A model generated the notes under the pieces. It did no database searches. It worked only from the letters and a program-made list of their open reading frames with translations, and was not told where the DNA came from. 64,000 nucleotides of DNA, taken from contig NZ_LMPM01000001.1 of NCBI RefSeq assembly GCF_001423845.1, positions 2,003,398-2,067,397 of the forward strand, given 5' to 3'. The position numbers and the translations under genes are program-made. The stretch comes from Sphingomonas sp. Leaf357. Its GTDB lineage: Bacteria; Pseudomonadota; Alphaproteobacteria; Sphingomonadales; Sphingomonadaceae. This document shows positions 17,052 to 24,694 of this stretch, piece by piece (the stretch's first letter is position 1; each line of letters opens with the position of its first letter).

Positions 17052-17807
17052 CTAGAAAACCGGTTCCTCGCCCGGTTTTTCGGCGACGTGAATGCCGCAT
17101 TCCACCTTCTCCCAGCCGCGCCAGCGGCCGGCGCGGGGGTCTTCGCCGGGTTGGACCTTGGAGGTGCAGGGCGCGCAGCCGATCGAGGGATAGCCTTCGG
17201 CCTCCAGCGGGTGGCGGGGGAGCTTGTGCGCCGCGAAATACGCGTTGAGGCGGTCCTTGTCCCAATCGGCGAGCGGATTGAGTTTCAGCCGGCCTTCGTC
17301 TTCCTCGAAGCGCGGCATCGCCAGGCGGGTGCCGGCCTGGAAGCCCTTACGGCCGGAAATCCACGCATCGAACGGCGCGAGCGCGCGGCGCAGTGGCTCG
17401 ACCTTGCGCAGGTCGCAGCAGCCGTCGGGGTCGTAGTTCCAGCGCAGGCCGGTGCCGTCCTTGGCGGCGAGGATACGCGGATCGGGGCGGAACACGCGCA
17501 GTTCGGTGAAGCCCAGCCGTTCGGACAGTTCGTCGCGATATTGCAGGGTCTCGCCGAAGATCTTCTGCGTGTTGATGAAGATGACCGGCACGTCCTTGTC
17601 GATCTCGGCGATGATGTGGAGCAGCACCGCGCTCTCCGCACCGAACGAGGAGACGGCGGCGACGCGGTTCCTCAACTCGCCGGTCAGCAGTTCGGCGAGC
17701 ATGTCCTGCGTGCCGACCCCGGCGAAGCGCGCGTTCATCTCCGCCGCATCGACCTTGGTGAAGGGCGTGACGTGGATCGTATCGAGGCGACGGGCGGCTT
17801 CAGCCAT
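17052..17807 (-). CDS. cysH: Assimilatory adenylyl-sulfate (APS) reductase, CysH family
   Basis: A 251-residue thioredoxin-dependent reductase giving sulfite from activated sulfate. It carries the PP-loop region VSSFGAESAVLLH, the C-terminal catalytic ECGIH, and the paired CC (GCCDLRKVEP) plus CxxC (GCAPCTSK). Those four cysteines bind a [4Fe-4S] cluster in the APS-using branch and are absent from E. coli-type PAPS reductase, so APS is the likely substrate. Start MAEAARRLD overlaps the end of DUF934 by 8 bp. It is last in the sulfate operon. Confidence 0.93.
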   Translation of the reverse strand: MAEAARRLDTIHVTPFTKVDAAEMNARFAGVGTQDMLAELLTGELRNRVAAVSSFGAESAVLLHIIAEIDKDVPVIFINTQKIFGETLQYRDELSERLGFTELRVFRPDPRILAAKDGTGLRWNYDPDGCCDLRKVEPLRRALAPFDAWISGRKGFQAGTRLAMPRFEEDEGRLKLNPLADWDKDRLNAYFAAHKLPRHPLEAEGYPSIGCAPCTSKVQPGEDPRAGRWRGWEKVECGIHVAEKPGEEPVF

Positions 17808-18228
17808 GACGTTTCTTCCACACCGGCACGATGGCGTCGGCGGCTTTCTGGTAAAAGTCTTCGTAGCGCGACAGGCTGGCCTCGGCGGTGGCCGCGTCGA
17901 TCTCGGCCTCGGGCGCGAAGCTGTCGAAACCGCAGCGTCGCATCGGCAGCAATTGATCGACCAGGACATCGCCCTGCGCACGCAATTCGCCGGTATAGCC
18001 GGCCTCGCGCAGGATGCGCGCGGCGCTGTAGCCGCGGCCGTCGCGGAAACTGGGAAAGCTCACTTCGACCAACGCGATCTGTTCGAGATGCGGGATCAGA
18101 GCGCGGGCGTCGTCGCCGGCCTCGATCCGGACGGCGGTGGCGTTGCTCTGGCCGAGGAAGGATTCCAGCGTGACGGCGGGTTCGTCATGCGGCTCGTCGG
18201 TGCGGAAGCGGAGCAGGGTTTCGGTCAT
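17800..18228 (-). CDS. DUF934 protein of the sulfite reductase operon
   Basis: A 142-residue DUF934 protein (ALIPHLEQIALVEVSFPSFRDGRGYSAARILRE, then GDVLVDQLLPMRRCGFDSF). The family is regularly encoded beside ferredoxin-type sulfite reductases and CysH and is thought to help electron delivery or assembly, but its biochemistry is not established to my knowledge. It overlaps cysH by 8 bp and follows cysI after a 135-bp spacer carrying a palindromic repeat. Confidence 0.88.
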   Translation of the reverse strand: MTETLLRFRTDEPHDEPAVTLESFLGQSNATAVRIEAGDDARALIPHLEQIALVEVSFPSFRDGRGYSAARILREAGYTGELRAQGDVLVDQLLPMRRCGFDSFAPEAEIDAATAEASLSRYEDFYQKAADAIVPVWKKRHG

Positions 18229-18243
18229 TGTGCTGATCCCATT

Positions 18244-18329
18244 CCCGTCACCCCAGCGAAGGCTGGGGTCTTTGTGGGGAGCGGAGCGTGTGAGCCGCTC
18301 GAGATCCCAGCCTGCGCTGGGATGACGAG
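18244..18329. repeat. Intergenic inverted repeat, GTCA(C/T)CCCAGC family
   Basis: GTCACCCCAGCGAAGGCTGG at 18247-18266 is mirrored by CCCAGCCTGCGCTGGGATGA at 18306-18325. Each arm is itself a small hairpin. A second member is at 22991-23073. It lies inside the sulfate operon, between cysI and DUF934. Confidence 0.75.
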
Positions 18330-18363
18330 GGGGGCGGCGACGGCCGTCTCGACCAGGCCGACC

Positions 18364-19995
18364 TCACCCATAGATCGCCTCCTTGAACGGGGCCATGCCG
18401 ACGCGGCGATACGTGTCGATGAAGCGTTCGCCGGTTTCGCGGACGACGAGGTACTTGTCGGTGACGCGTTCGATCGCATCGACCACGCCGTCCTCGTCGA
18501 AGCCGGGGCCGGTGATCTTGCCGAGGCTGACATCCTCCGCGCCCGATCCGCCGAGCAGCAATTGGTAGTTTTCGGTGCCCTTCTTGTCGACGCCGAGGAT
18601 GCCGATGTGCCCGGCATGATGATGGCCGCAGGCATTGATGCAGCCGCTGATCTTGAGCTTCAACTCGCCGATCTCGCGCTGCTTGGCCGGGTCGGCGTAG
18701 CGCTCGGTGATCTTCTGCGCGAGCGGGATCGAGCGGGCATTGGCGAGGCTGCAATAATCGAGGCCCGGGCAGGCGATGATGTCGCTGATCAGATCGAGAT
18801 TGGCAGGTGCGAGGCCGGCGGCGTCGAGCTGTTCCCAAAGTTGGCGAAGGTGGCGCACTGCGACGTGCGGAAGGACGATATTCTGCGCATGCGTTACGCG
18901 TAACTCATTGAAACTGAACTGTTCTGCCAAATCGGCCATCAGGTCGATCTGCGCCGATGATGCGTCGCCGGGAATGCCGCCGGTCGGCTTCAGGCTGATG
19001 TTGACGATGGCGTAGCCGGGCTGCTTGTGCGGCTTCACGTTCTGGTCGAGCCAGAGCGCGAAATCGGGATCGCTGCGGTCCGGTTGCGTGCCGTCGTCGG
19101 CCTCGAAAGCGGGATCGGCGAACATCCTGGTGATGCGCTCGAATTCTGCCCGGGGCGGATCGAGGCCGAGCGACTTCACCTGCGCGAATTCCTCCTCGAC
19201 CTGCGCGCGGTACGAGTCCGCGCCGATCTCGTGGATCAGGATCTTGATCCGCGCCTTGTAGATATTGTCGCGCCGGCCGTAGCGATTGTAGACGCGCAGG
19301 CATGCCTCGACATAGCTGAGCAGATCGTCGGCGGTGACGAAGTCCTTGATCTCGGGCGCGATCATCGGCGTGCGGCCCATGCCGCCGCCGACGAAGATCT
19401 TGCCGCCCAGCACGCCGTCACGCACGATAAGCTGGATACCGATATCGTGCAGGCGCATCGCCGCGCGATCCTCGTCCGCGCCGATCACGCAGATCTTGAA
19501 CTTGCGCGGCAGATAGCTGAATTCGGGGTGGAACGTACTCCACTGGCGCAGCAATTCGGCCCAGATGCGCGGATCGGCCACCTCGTCGGCGGCGGCACCG
19601 GCATATTGATCGGAGCTGATGTTGCGGATGCAGTTTCCGGACGTCTGGATCGCGTGCATCTCGACCGTCGCGAGCTCAGCGAGGATGTCCGGCGCGTCCT
19701 CCAGCTTGATCCAATTGTATTGCAGGTTCTGGCGCGTGGTGAAGTGGCCGTAATCGCGATCGTACTTGCGCGCGATGTGCGCGAGCATGCGCATCTGGCG
19801 GCTGTCGAGCGTGCCATAGGGAATCGCGACGCGCAGCATATAGGCGTGCAATTGCAGGTACAGGCCGTTCATCAGGCGCAGCGGCTTGAACTGATCCTCG
19901 GTAATCTGGCCGGCGAGGCGGCGCTTCACCTGATCGCGGAATTCCTCGACGCGATCGTCGACGATCTGCTGGTCGTATTGGTCATATTTATACAT
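18364..19995 (-). CDS. cysI: Sulfite reductase hemoprotein (nitrite/sulfite reductase family)
   Basis: A 543-residue siroheme and [4Fe-4S] enzyme that reduces sulfite to sulfide by six electrons. Cluster ligands are visible as C-x5-C (ACPGLDYCSLANA) and C-x3-C (GCINACGHHHAGHIG). The siroheme contact regions TTRQNLQYNW and RNISSDQYAG are present. Context (cobA-type siroheme methyltransferase, cysH) points to sulfite rather than nitrite. No flavoprotein CysJ is nearby, so ferredoxin or another donor may be used. A 264-bp hairpin-rich spacer separates it from DUF2849. Confidence 0.93.
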   Translation of the reverse strand: MYKYDQYDQQIVDDRVEEFRDQVKRRLAGQITEDQFKPLRLMNGLYLQLHAYMLRVAIPYGTLDSRQMRMLAHIARKYDRDYGHFTTRQNLQYNWIKLEDAPDILAELATVEMHAIQTSGNCIRNISSDQYAGAAADEVADPRIWAELLRQWSTFHPEFSYLPRKFKICVIGADEDRAAMRLHDIGIQLIVRDGVLGGKIFVGGGMGRTPMIAPEIKDFVTADDLLSYVEACLRVYNRYGRRDNIYKARIKILIHEIGADSYRAQVEEEFAQVKSLGLDPPRAEFERITRMFADPAFEADDGTQPDRSDPDFALWLDQNVKPHKQPGYAIVNISLKPTGGIPGDASSAQIDLMADLAEQFSFNELRVTHAQNIVLPHVAVRHLRQLWEQLDAAGLAPANLDLISDIIACPGLDYCSLANARSIPLAQKITERYADPAKQREIGELKLKISGCINACGHHHAGHIGILGVDKKGTENYQLLLGGSGAEDVSLGKITGPGFDEDGVVDAIERVTDKYLVVRETGERFIDTYRRVGMAPFKEAIYG

Positions 19996-20016
19996 GGGTT
20001 GGCACCCTGAAGGGGG

Positions 20017-20254
20017 TTTTCACGCAAAGGCGCGAAGTGAGGAAGGAGGAAGGCGCAAAGAAGAAGAAGGGGGTGTCCGCGCGGAGGCGCGGAGGCGCGG
20101 AGATGGTGCGCTTGCCGATCCGGATCGCGGCTGCAACTCTTTCATTCCAGGCGGCTGGTTGGTTTGATGGCCGCTGCGCGGAAGACATAACATCTCCGCG
20201 CCTCCGCGCCTCCGCGCGAACACCAATTTCACGCCTTCGCGCCTTCGCGTGAAA
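20017..20254. repeat. Nested long inverted repeat between DUF2849 and cysI
   Basis: Outer arms: TTTTCACGCAAAGGCGCGAA from 20017, against CGCGCCTTCGCGTGAAAT ending at 20254. Inner arms: 20073-20104 and 20192-20223, 32 nt each with one mismatch, built of GGAGGCGC direct repeats. The whole stretch can fold into one long cruciform or RNA stem. No gene is visible in it. Confidence 0.8.
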
Positions 20255-20259
20255 TACCT

Positions 20260-20556
20260 TCATATCACCCAGCTCCCGGCCTGCGGGTCGGCGGGCTTCA
20301 GCGTCAGGTCGGGCCGGACGGTCGGGCCCAAGGCGCGGATGCGCTCCTTGATATGGGCGGGGCGGGGGCCGTCTTCGGTGCGGGTCGCGTCGATCACGTA
20401 CGGGCCTGTGACGTGCTGCACGCTTTCCTCGGCACGGCCGATCGCCTCGCCCTTGTCGGCGACGTCGGCGGCATCCTCGACATGGCGCGACCAGCCGTTG
20501 CCGGTCCACCAGATGACGTCGCCCGAGGGCAGGTCGTTTCCGGTCAGGAGTTTCAT
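20260..20556 (-). CDS. DUF2849 protein
   Basis: A 98-residue protein of the DUF2849 family (MKLLTGNDLPSGDVIWWTGNGWSRHV...). The family typically sits between the siroheme methyltransferase and the sulfite reductase in alphaproteobacteria; its function is unknown. Its ATG overlaps the methyltransferase stop by 4 bp (ATGA), so it is translationally coupled. The nested inverted repeat follows immediately. Confidence 0.88.
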   Translation of the reverse strand: MKLLTGNDLPSGDVIWWTGNGWSRHVEDAADVADKGEAIGRAEESVQHVTGPYVIDATRTEDGPRPAHIKERIRALGPTVRPDLTLKPADPQAGSWVI

Positions 20557-21341
20557 GCCGCTGCCTCTGCCATACGTGCCCAGCGGGCAAGCTTGTCTTC
20601 GGCGTCGCTCAAATCCACGACCTCGCCGACGACGATGATCGCCGGGCTAACGACCTTCTCGCGCGTGACCATCGGGCCGAGATCGGCGAGCAGCGTCTTG
20701 ATCGCGCGGTGGCCTTTGAGCGTGCCCTTTTCCAAGACGGCGACCGGCATGTCGGGGGCGACACCGTCGGCGATCAGCTTGTCGGCGATATCGGTCGCGG
20801 TGGCCACGCCCATATAGATGACGAGCGTGCGGCCCTGCCCGGCGAGGCCGGACCAGTCCTGATCGGTCAGGCCCTTGCATTGGCCGGCGACGAAGCTGAC
20901 GACGCTGCTGTGATCGCGGTGGGTGAGCGGGAGCATCGCCTCGGCGGCGCAACCGAGTGCGGCGGAGACGCCGGGAATGACCTCGACCGGCAGGCCGGCG
21001 GCGCGCACCGCCTCGACCTCTTCGCCGCCACGCCCGAAGATGAAGGGATCGCCCCCCTTCAGGCGAACGACGATCGCGCCGGTCTTCACATGCGCGACGA
21101 TCAGCGCGTTGATCGCTTCCTGCGGCAGGGTGTGGCGCGCGCGCTGCTTGGCGACCGAGATGCGCTGCGCGGCGGCGGGGGCGATCTCCAGCACGCGCGG
21201 ATCGATCAGCCCGTCATGCACGACGATATCCGCGCTGCGCAGCGCCTCGACCGCGCGGACGGTGAGCAGGCCGGGGTCGCCCGGACCGGCACCGACGAGG
21301 ATGACGCGCCCGCGGGCGGTGGGATCGAGAAGATTGGCCAT
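20553..21341 (-). CDS. cobA: Uroporphyrinogen-III C-methyltransferase (CobA/CysG-A type)
   Basis: A 262-residue SAM-dependent methyltransferase making precorrin-2 for siroheme. Motifs are [22 protein letters not shown] at the N-terminus, [20 protein letters not shown]-like [27 protein letters not shown] and PLTHRD. There is no oxidase/chelatase domain, so it is CobA/SUMT rather than full CysG. It is the first gene of the sulfate operon and supplies the cofactor for the sulfite reductase encoded downstream. A 192-bp divergent promoter region separates it from PEP-CTERM gene 2. Confidence 0.94.
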   Translation of the reverse strand: [262 protein letters not shown]

Positions 21342-21533
21342 CGCTGTCAGATGGCCGTGTGCCGTGCGCCTTGCAACCGAAGCTTGCTATTGTGGGGGGT
21401 AGGGAAACTTTTCGGGGCGGTCGGCGGACGGCGAGCGCGAGATCGCCGCTTTGCATGTCATCTGGAAGTCATTAACCATGGCTAGTACTTCAGCCCTCTC
21501 GAACAATTCAATGACATTAAAGGGGTATTTCGG

Positions 21534-22202
21534 ATGAACTTCATCTCGCAGGGCAAGCTCGTGCTTGCCGCCAGCCTGCTGTCCTGTGCCGCTACTGGCG
21601 CCGGTGCCACGACCGTGATGAATTTCGATTCGCTGCGCGCCGCCGATCCTACCGATTACACGTACGTGACTGGGCCTTATAAGGAGGCCGGCTTCACCTT
21701 GACTTCGTCGTTGTGTCAGGGGCCGAACAATAGCGGCTGCTTCATCGGCGTGCAGCGCTTCAAGAGCATGGACAAGGTGGGCGCGGCGATCGCCACGCAG
21801 TACGTTTCGCCCAAGGTCACGCTGACGCGCGACAGCGGTGCGGCGTTCCTGCTGCAATCGATCGATTTCTCGGAATATTTCGACAATCTGATCTACGCGC
21901 CGTTCACGACCGACGTGATCTTCAGCTACGTCTTCGCCGATGGCAGCACGGGCACGACCACGCGCACCTTCAGCAACGACGGGGCGTATCTGCCGACGAC
22001 CTTCAGCTTCTCGCTCGCCCCGCTGCGGTCGTTCAGCTGGACGCCGGTGACGGGCGGCGGCGTGCAGTTCGACAACATCGTGCTGAACGATGTGGCGGCG
22101 GTGCCGGAACCGGCGACCTGGGGCATGATGCTGCTCGGCTTCGGGATGATCGGTTCGGCGGTGCGGCGTCGCAAGGCGACGGCGGGCGTACGGTTCGCCT
22201 GA
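21534..22202 (+). CDS. PEP-CTERM (PEPxxWA-type) sorted protein 2
   Basis: A 222-residue exported protein: signal peptide MNFISQGKLVLAASLLSCAA with cleavage near GAGA, a beta-rich mature domain (DFSEYFDNLIYAPFTTDVIF, SWTPVTGGGVQFDNIVLND) and the sorting tail VPEPATWGMMLLGFGMIGSA followed by VRRRK. Two cysteines in SSLCQGPNNSGCF may pair. The ATG has AAGGGGTATTTCGG upstream. No sigma-54 motif like that of protein 1 is visible. It ends at a hairpin terminator. Confidence 0.88.
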   Translation: MNFISQGKLVLAASLLSCAATGAGATTVMNFDSLRAADPTDYTYVTGPYKEAGFTLTSSLCQGPNNSGCFIGVQRFKSMDKVGAAIATQYVSPKVTLTRDSGAAFLLQSIDFSEYFDNLIYAPFTTDVIFSYVFADGSTGTTTRTFSNDGAYLPTTFSFSLAPLRSFSWTPVTGGGVQFDNIVLNDVAAVPEPATWGMMLLGFGMIGSAVRRRKATAGVRFA

Positions 22203-22236
22203 TTCGCAGATCCGCTTCCGAATGGCTTGGCGCGAG

Positions 22237-22266
22237 GCCGTCGATCGTTCGATCGGCGGCCTTTCT
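22237..22266 (+). terminator. Rho-independent terminator
   Basis: GCCGTCGAT pairs with ATCGGCGGC around a 6-nt loop (22237-22260), then CTTTCT. The T-run is interrupted, so strength is moderate. It follows PEP-CTERM gene 2 and separates it from the convergent cyclophilin. Confidence 0.6.
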
Positions 22267-22299
22267 CTTTGGAACGCTCATCCGGGTGGATCCGGCAGC

Positions 22300-22929
22300 C
22301 TATTTCTTGATCAGCCACGGCTTGACGAGGCCGGTCGGCTTGGTCGGGCCGTCGAGGCGTTTGGCGCTGAGGATGCGTATCGGCTTCATCAGCATCTGGC
22401 CGCCCATGCCGCCGCCGGTCGCGCCGTCATGGATGCGCTTCACCACCGCCATGCCGCCGACGACATGGCCGAACGCGGCGTAGCCGGGGAAATCGCCTTT
22501 GGCATCGAAGCTGGGCAGCGCGCCCAATGTGATGAAGAAGTTGCCGCCGGCGGAATTGGGTTCGGTGCGGCGTGCCATGCTGATCGTACCGTCGGTGTGG
22601 TGGATGCCGGTGCGATCGGTGCGTTCGTGCTTGAACGGCGGCAGGATGCGGCGCGCGTCGGTGCGGATGCCGCCCTGGATGAAGCCGTATTGCGTGGCGT
22701 TTTTCGTCTTGGCCGAGCGGTAGATCACCGCGCCGTCGAAGCGGCCGTCGTCGACATAGGCGAGGAAGTTTTTGCTCGTCTCCGGCGCGCGGCGGGTTTC
22801 CAGCGCGAGCGTGATCGGGCCTTCCGAGGTGACGATCTGGACGCGGACCAGGCCGGGGGCCGGCTTCTTTTGCGCGATGGCGGGGGCGGCGAGCGTCAGG
22901 GCGGCGAGGGCGAGGGGGATGAAGCGCAT
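22300..22929 (-). CDS. Periplasmic peptidyl-prolyl cis-trans isomerase, cyclophilin type
   Basis: A 209-residue cyclophilin with a signal peptide (MRFIPLALAALTLAAPAIA/Q). The isomerase core has GPITLALETRRAPETSKNFL, YRSAKTKNATQYGFIQGG, TISMARRTEPNSAGGNFFIT and GHVVGGMAVVKRIHDG. It should assist folding of secreted proteins. The active-site FxxxxQGG is kept as YGFIQGG. A short C-terminal extension (KPTGLVKPWLIKK) is beyond the fold. Confidence 0.9.
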   Translation of the reverse strand: MRFIPLALAALTLAAPAIAQKKPAPGLVRVQIVTSEGPITLALETRRAPETSKNFLAYVDDGRFDGAVIYRSAKTKNATQYGFIQGGIRTDARRILPPFKHERTDRTGIHHTDGTISMARRTEPNSAGGNFFITLGALPSFDAKGDFPGYAAFGHVVGGMAVVKRIHDGATGGGMGGQMLMKPIRILSAKRLDGPTKPTGLVKPWLIKK

Positions 22930-22990
22930 GCGGATGAGCTAGGGTCTGGGGCGGGGGATCGCAACCTTCGCCCTTCCATGACGTCCACCA

Positions 22991-23073
22991 CCGTCATCCC
23001 AGCGCAGGCTGGGATCTCGTGGCAATCGGCGCGCTTGGGCCGCTTGAGATCCCGGCCTTCGCCGGGATGACGA
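22991..23073. repeat. Intergenic inverted repeat, GTCATCCCAGC family
   Basis: GTCATCCCAGCGCAGGCTGG (22993-23012) is mirrored by CCCGGCCTTCGCCGGGATGA (23051-23070). Same family as 18244-18329. It lies between the cyclophilin and astD genes. Confidence 0.75.
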
Positions 23074-23111
23074 TCGTTGGGGGGATGGAAAGCAGGCGGT
23101 CGGGCGGGCGC

Positions 23112-24527
23112 TCAGCCGTCGCGCAGGCCGATGCCGATGCTGGCGCGCGCCTGATCCGCTTCGTTCGATACGACGGGATAGGCGCAATAGTCCGCCGCGT
23201 AATAGGCGCTCGGGCGGTGGTTGCCGGACCAGCCGATGCCGCCGAACGGCGCGCCGGACGAGGCGCCGTTGGTCGGCTTGTTCCAGTTGACGATGCCGGC
23301 GCGGGCATTGGCCCAGAAGCGGTCGTAGAGTTCCGGGTTCTGGCTGAGCAACGACGCCGACAGGCCGTAGCGCGTATTGTTGGCCTCGGCGATGGCGTCG
23401 TCGAAGGTGTTCGCGCGGATCACCTGCAATACCGGTCCAAACAGTTCGATGTCGGGCCGGTCGTTCATGTCGGTGGTGTCGATCAGGCCGGGGGTGAGAA
23501 ACGGACGGTCGGCGATCGGGCGTTCCGGGTGGCGGATCGGACGACCGCCGCGCATCATCAGTTCGATGAAGCTCTCGGTCAGCAGATCGGCGGATTCGTT
23601 GTCGATCACGCAGCCCATGAATGGCGCGGGCGTGGCGTGCGGTTCATCGACGATCAGCTTGCTGCACAGCTTCACGACCTGCTCGACCACCTGGTCGTAG
23701 ACCCGGGTGTCGATGATCAGGCGGCGCGCGGCGGTGCAGCGTTGCCCGGCGGTGGTGAAGGCGCTCTGTACGATCAGCGCAGCGGTCGAGTGGATGTCGG
23801 GCGATTCCCATACGATGATCGGATTGTTGCCGCCCATCTCCAGCGCTAGGATCTTTTCCGGCTTGGTCGCGAAGGCGCGGTTGAGCGCGATGCCGGTGCG
23901 CGCCGAGCCGGTGAACAGCAGCCCGTCGATCCCGTCATGCGCGGCCAGCGCCTTGCCCTCGTCCGGGCCGCCGATGACGACGCGGATGCAGCCCTCCGGA
24001 ATGCCGGCGGCGTGGAAGCATTCGACCAGGAACGCGCCGGTTGCGGGGGTCTTTTCCGACGGCTTGAACACCACCGCATTGCCGGCGAGCAGAGCGGGCA
24101 CGATGTGGCCGTTCGGCAGATGCGCCGGGAAATTGTACGGTCCGAGCACCGCGAGCACGCCGTGCGGCTTGTGGCGCACCGCCATGCGGCTGCCCATTGG
24201 GGAATCGAGCCGGCGCTGCGAGGTGCGCTCGGCATAGGCCTTCACCGAGATGTCGACCTTGGCGATGACGCTCTCGACCTCGGTACGAGCCTCCCACATC
24301 GGCTTGCCGGTTTCGCGGGCGATCAGATCGCTGAACGCGTCCATCCGCTGGCGCACGACATTGCCGAAGCGGCGCAGCGCCTCGATCCGGTAGGCGAGGG
24401 GCTGCGCGGCCCAACTGGCCCAACTGGCGCGGGCGCGGGCGACCTCGGCATCGACATCGCCGATCGCACCGCGCCACAGGATCGCGCCGGTCGCCGGTTC
24501 GTGGGAGATGATTTCGAAAGCGGACAT
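23112..24527 (-). CDS. astD: Succinylglutamate-semialdehyde dehydrogenase
   Basis: A 471-residue aldehyde dehydrogenase matching AstD of the arginine succinyltransferase pathway (MSAFEIISHEPATG, LGPYNFPAHLPNGHIVPALL, FTGSARTGIAL, catalytic glutamate in LEMGGNNP, catalytic cysteine in TAGQRCTAARRL, and C-terminal GIGWSGNHRPSAYYAADYCAYPV). AstA, AstB and AstE are not in the window, so the gene is detached from the usual cluster. The frame stays open for 2.8 kb upstream of the chosen ATG, but only this part has the family signature. Confidence 0.9.
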   Translation of the reverse strand: MSAFEIISHEPATGAILWRGAIGDVDAEVARARASWASWAAQPLAYRIEALRRFGNVVRQRMDAFSDLIARETGKPMWEARTEVESVIAKVDISVKAYAERTSQRRLDSPMGSRMAVRHKPHGVLAVLGPYNFPAHLPNGHIVPALLAGNAVVFKPSEKTPATGAFLVECFHAAGIPEGCIRVVIGGPDEGKALAAHDGIDGLLFTGSARTGIALNRAFATKPEKILALEMGGNNPIIVWESPDIHSTAALIVQSAFTTAGQRCTAARRLIIDTRVYDQVVEQVVKLCSKLIVDEPHATPAPFMGCVIDNESADLLTESFIELMMRGGRPIRHPERPIADRPFLTPGLIDTTDMNDRPDIELFGPVLQVIRANTFDDAIAEANNTRYGLSASLLSQNPELYDRFWANARAGIVNWNKPTNGASSGAPFGGIGWSGNHRPSAYYAADYCAYPVVSNEADQARASIGIGLRDG

Positions 24528-24562
24528 GGGGGAAGTGTTTGCCTGAGATTTCGGAGGGGGTC

Positions 24563-24694
24563 TATCCTCCCCGGAACGGGGAGGTGGCGCGCGCGGCGCG
24601 ACAAAGGGGGTGGGCCGATAGCGAACCGCTTGGGGGGAGCCCCCTCCACCATTCGCTGAATGCTGATGGTCCCCCTCCCCGTGCCGGGGAGGAT
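24563..24694. repeat. Intergenic inverted repeat, CCTCCCC family
   Basis: ATCCTCCCCGGAACGGGGAG (24563-24582) is mirrored by CTCCCCGTGCCGGGGAGGAT (24675-24694). The right arm ends exactly at the selO stop codon. Shorter relatives with the same CTCCC/GGGAG character are at 26958-26984 and 46547-46632. Confidence 0.7.

Noticed and set aside
20017-20254. Possible CRISPR array because of repeated GGAGGCGC units
   Set aside because: The units are short, contiguous and without spacers, and the two halves are inverted; it is a palindromic element.
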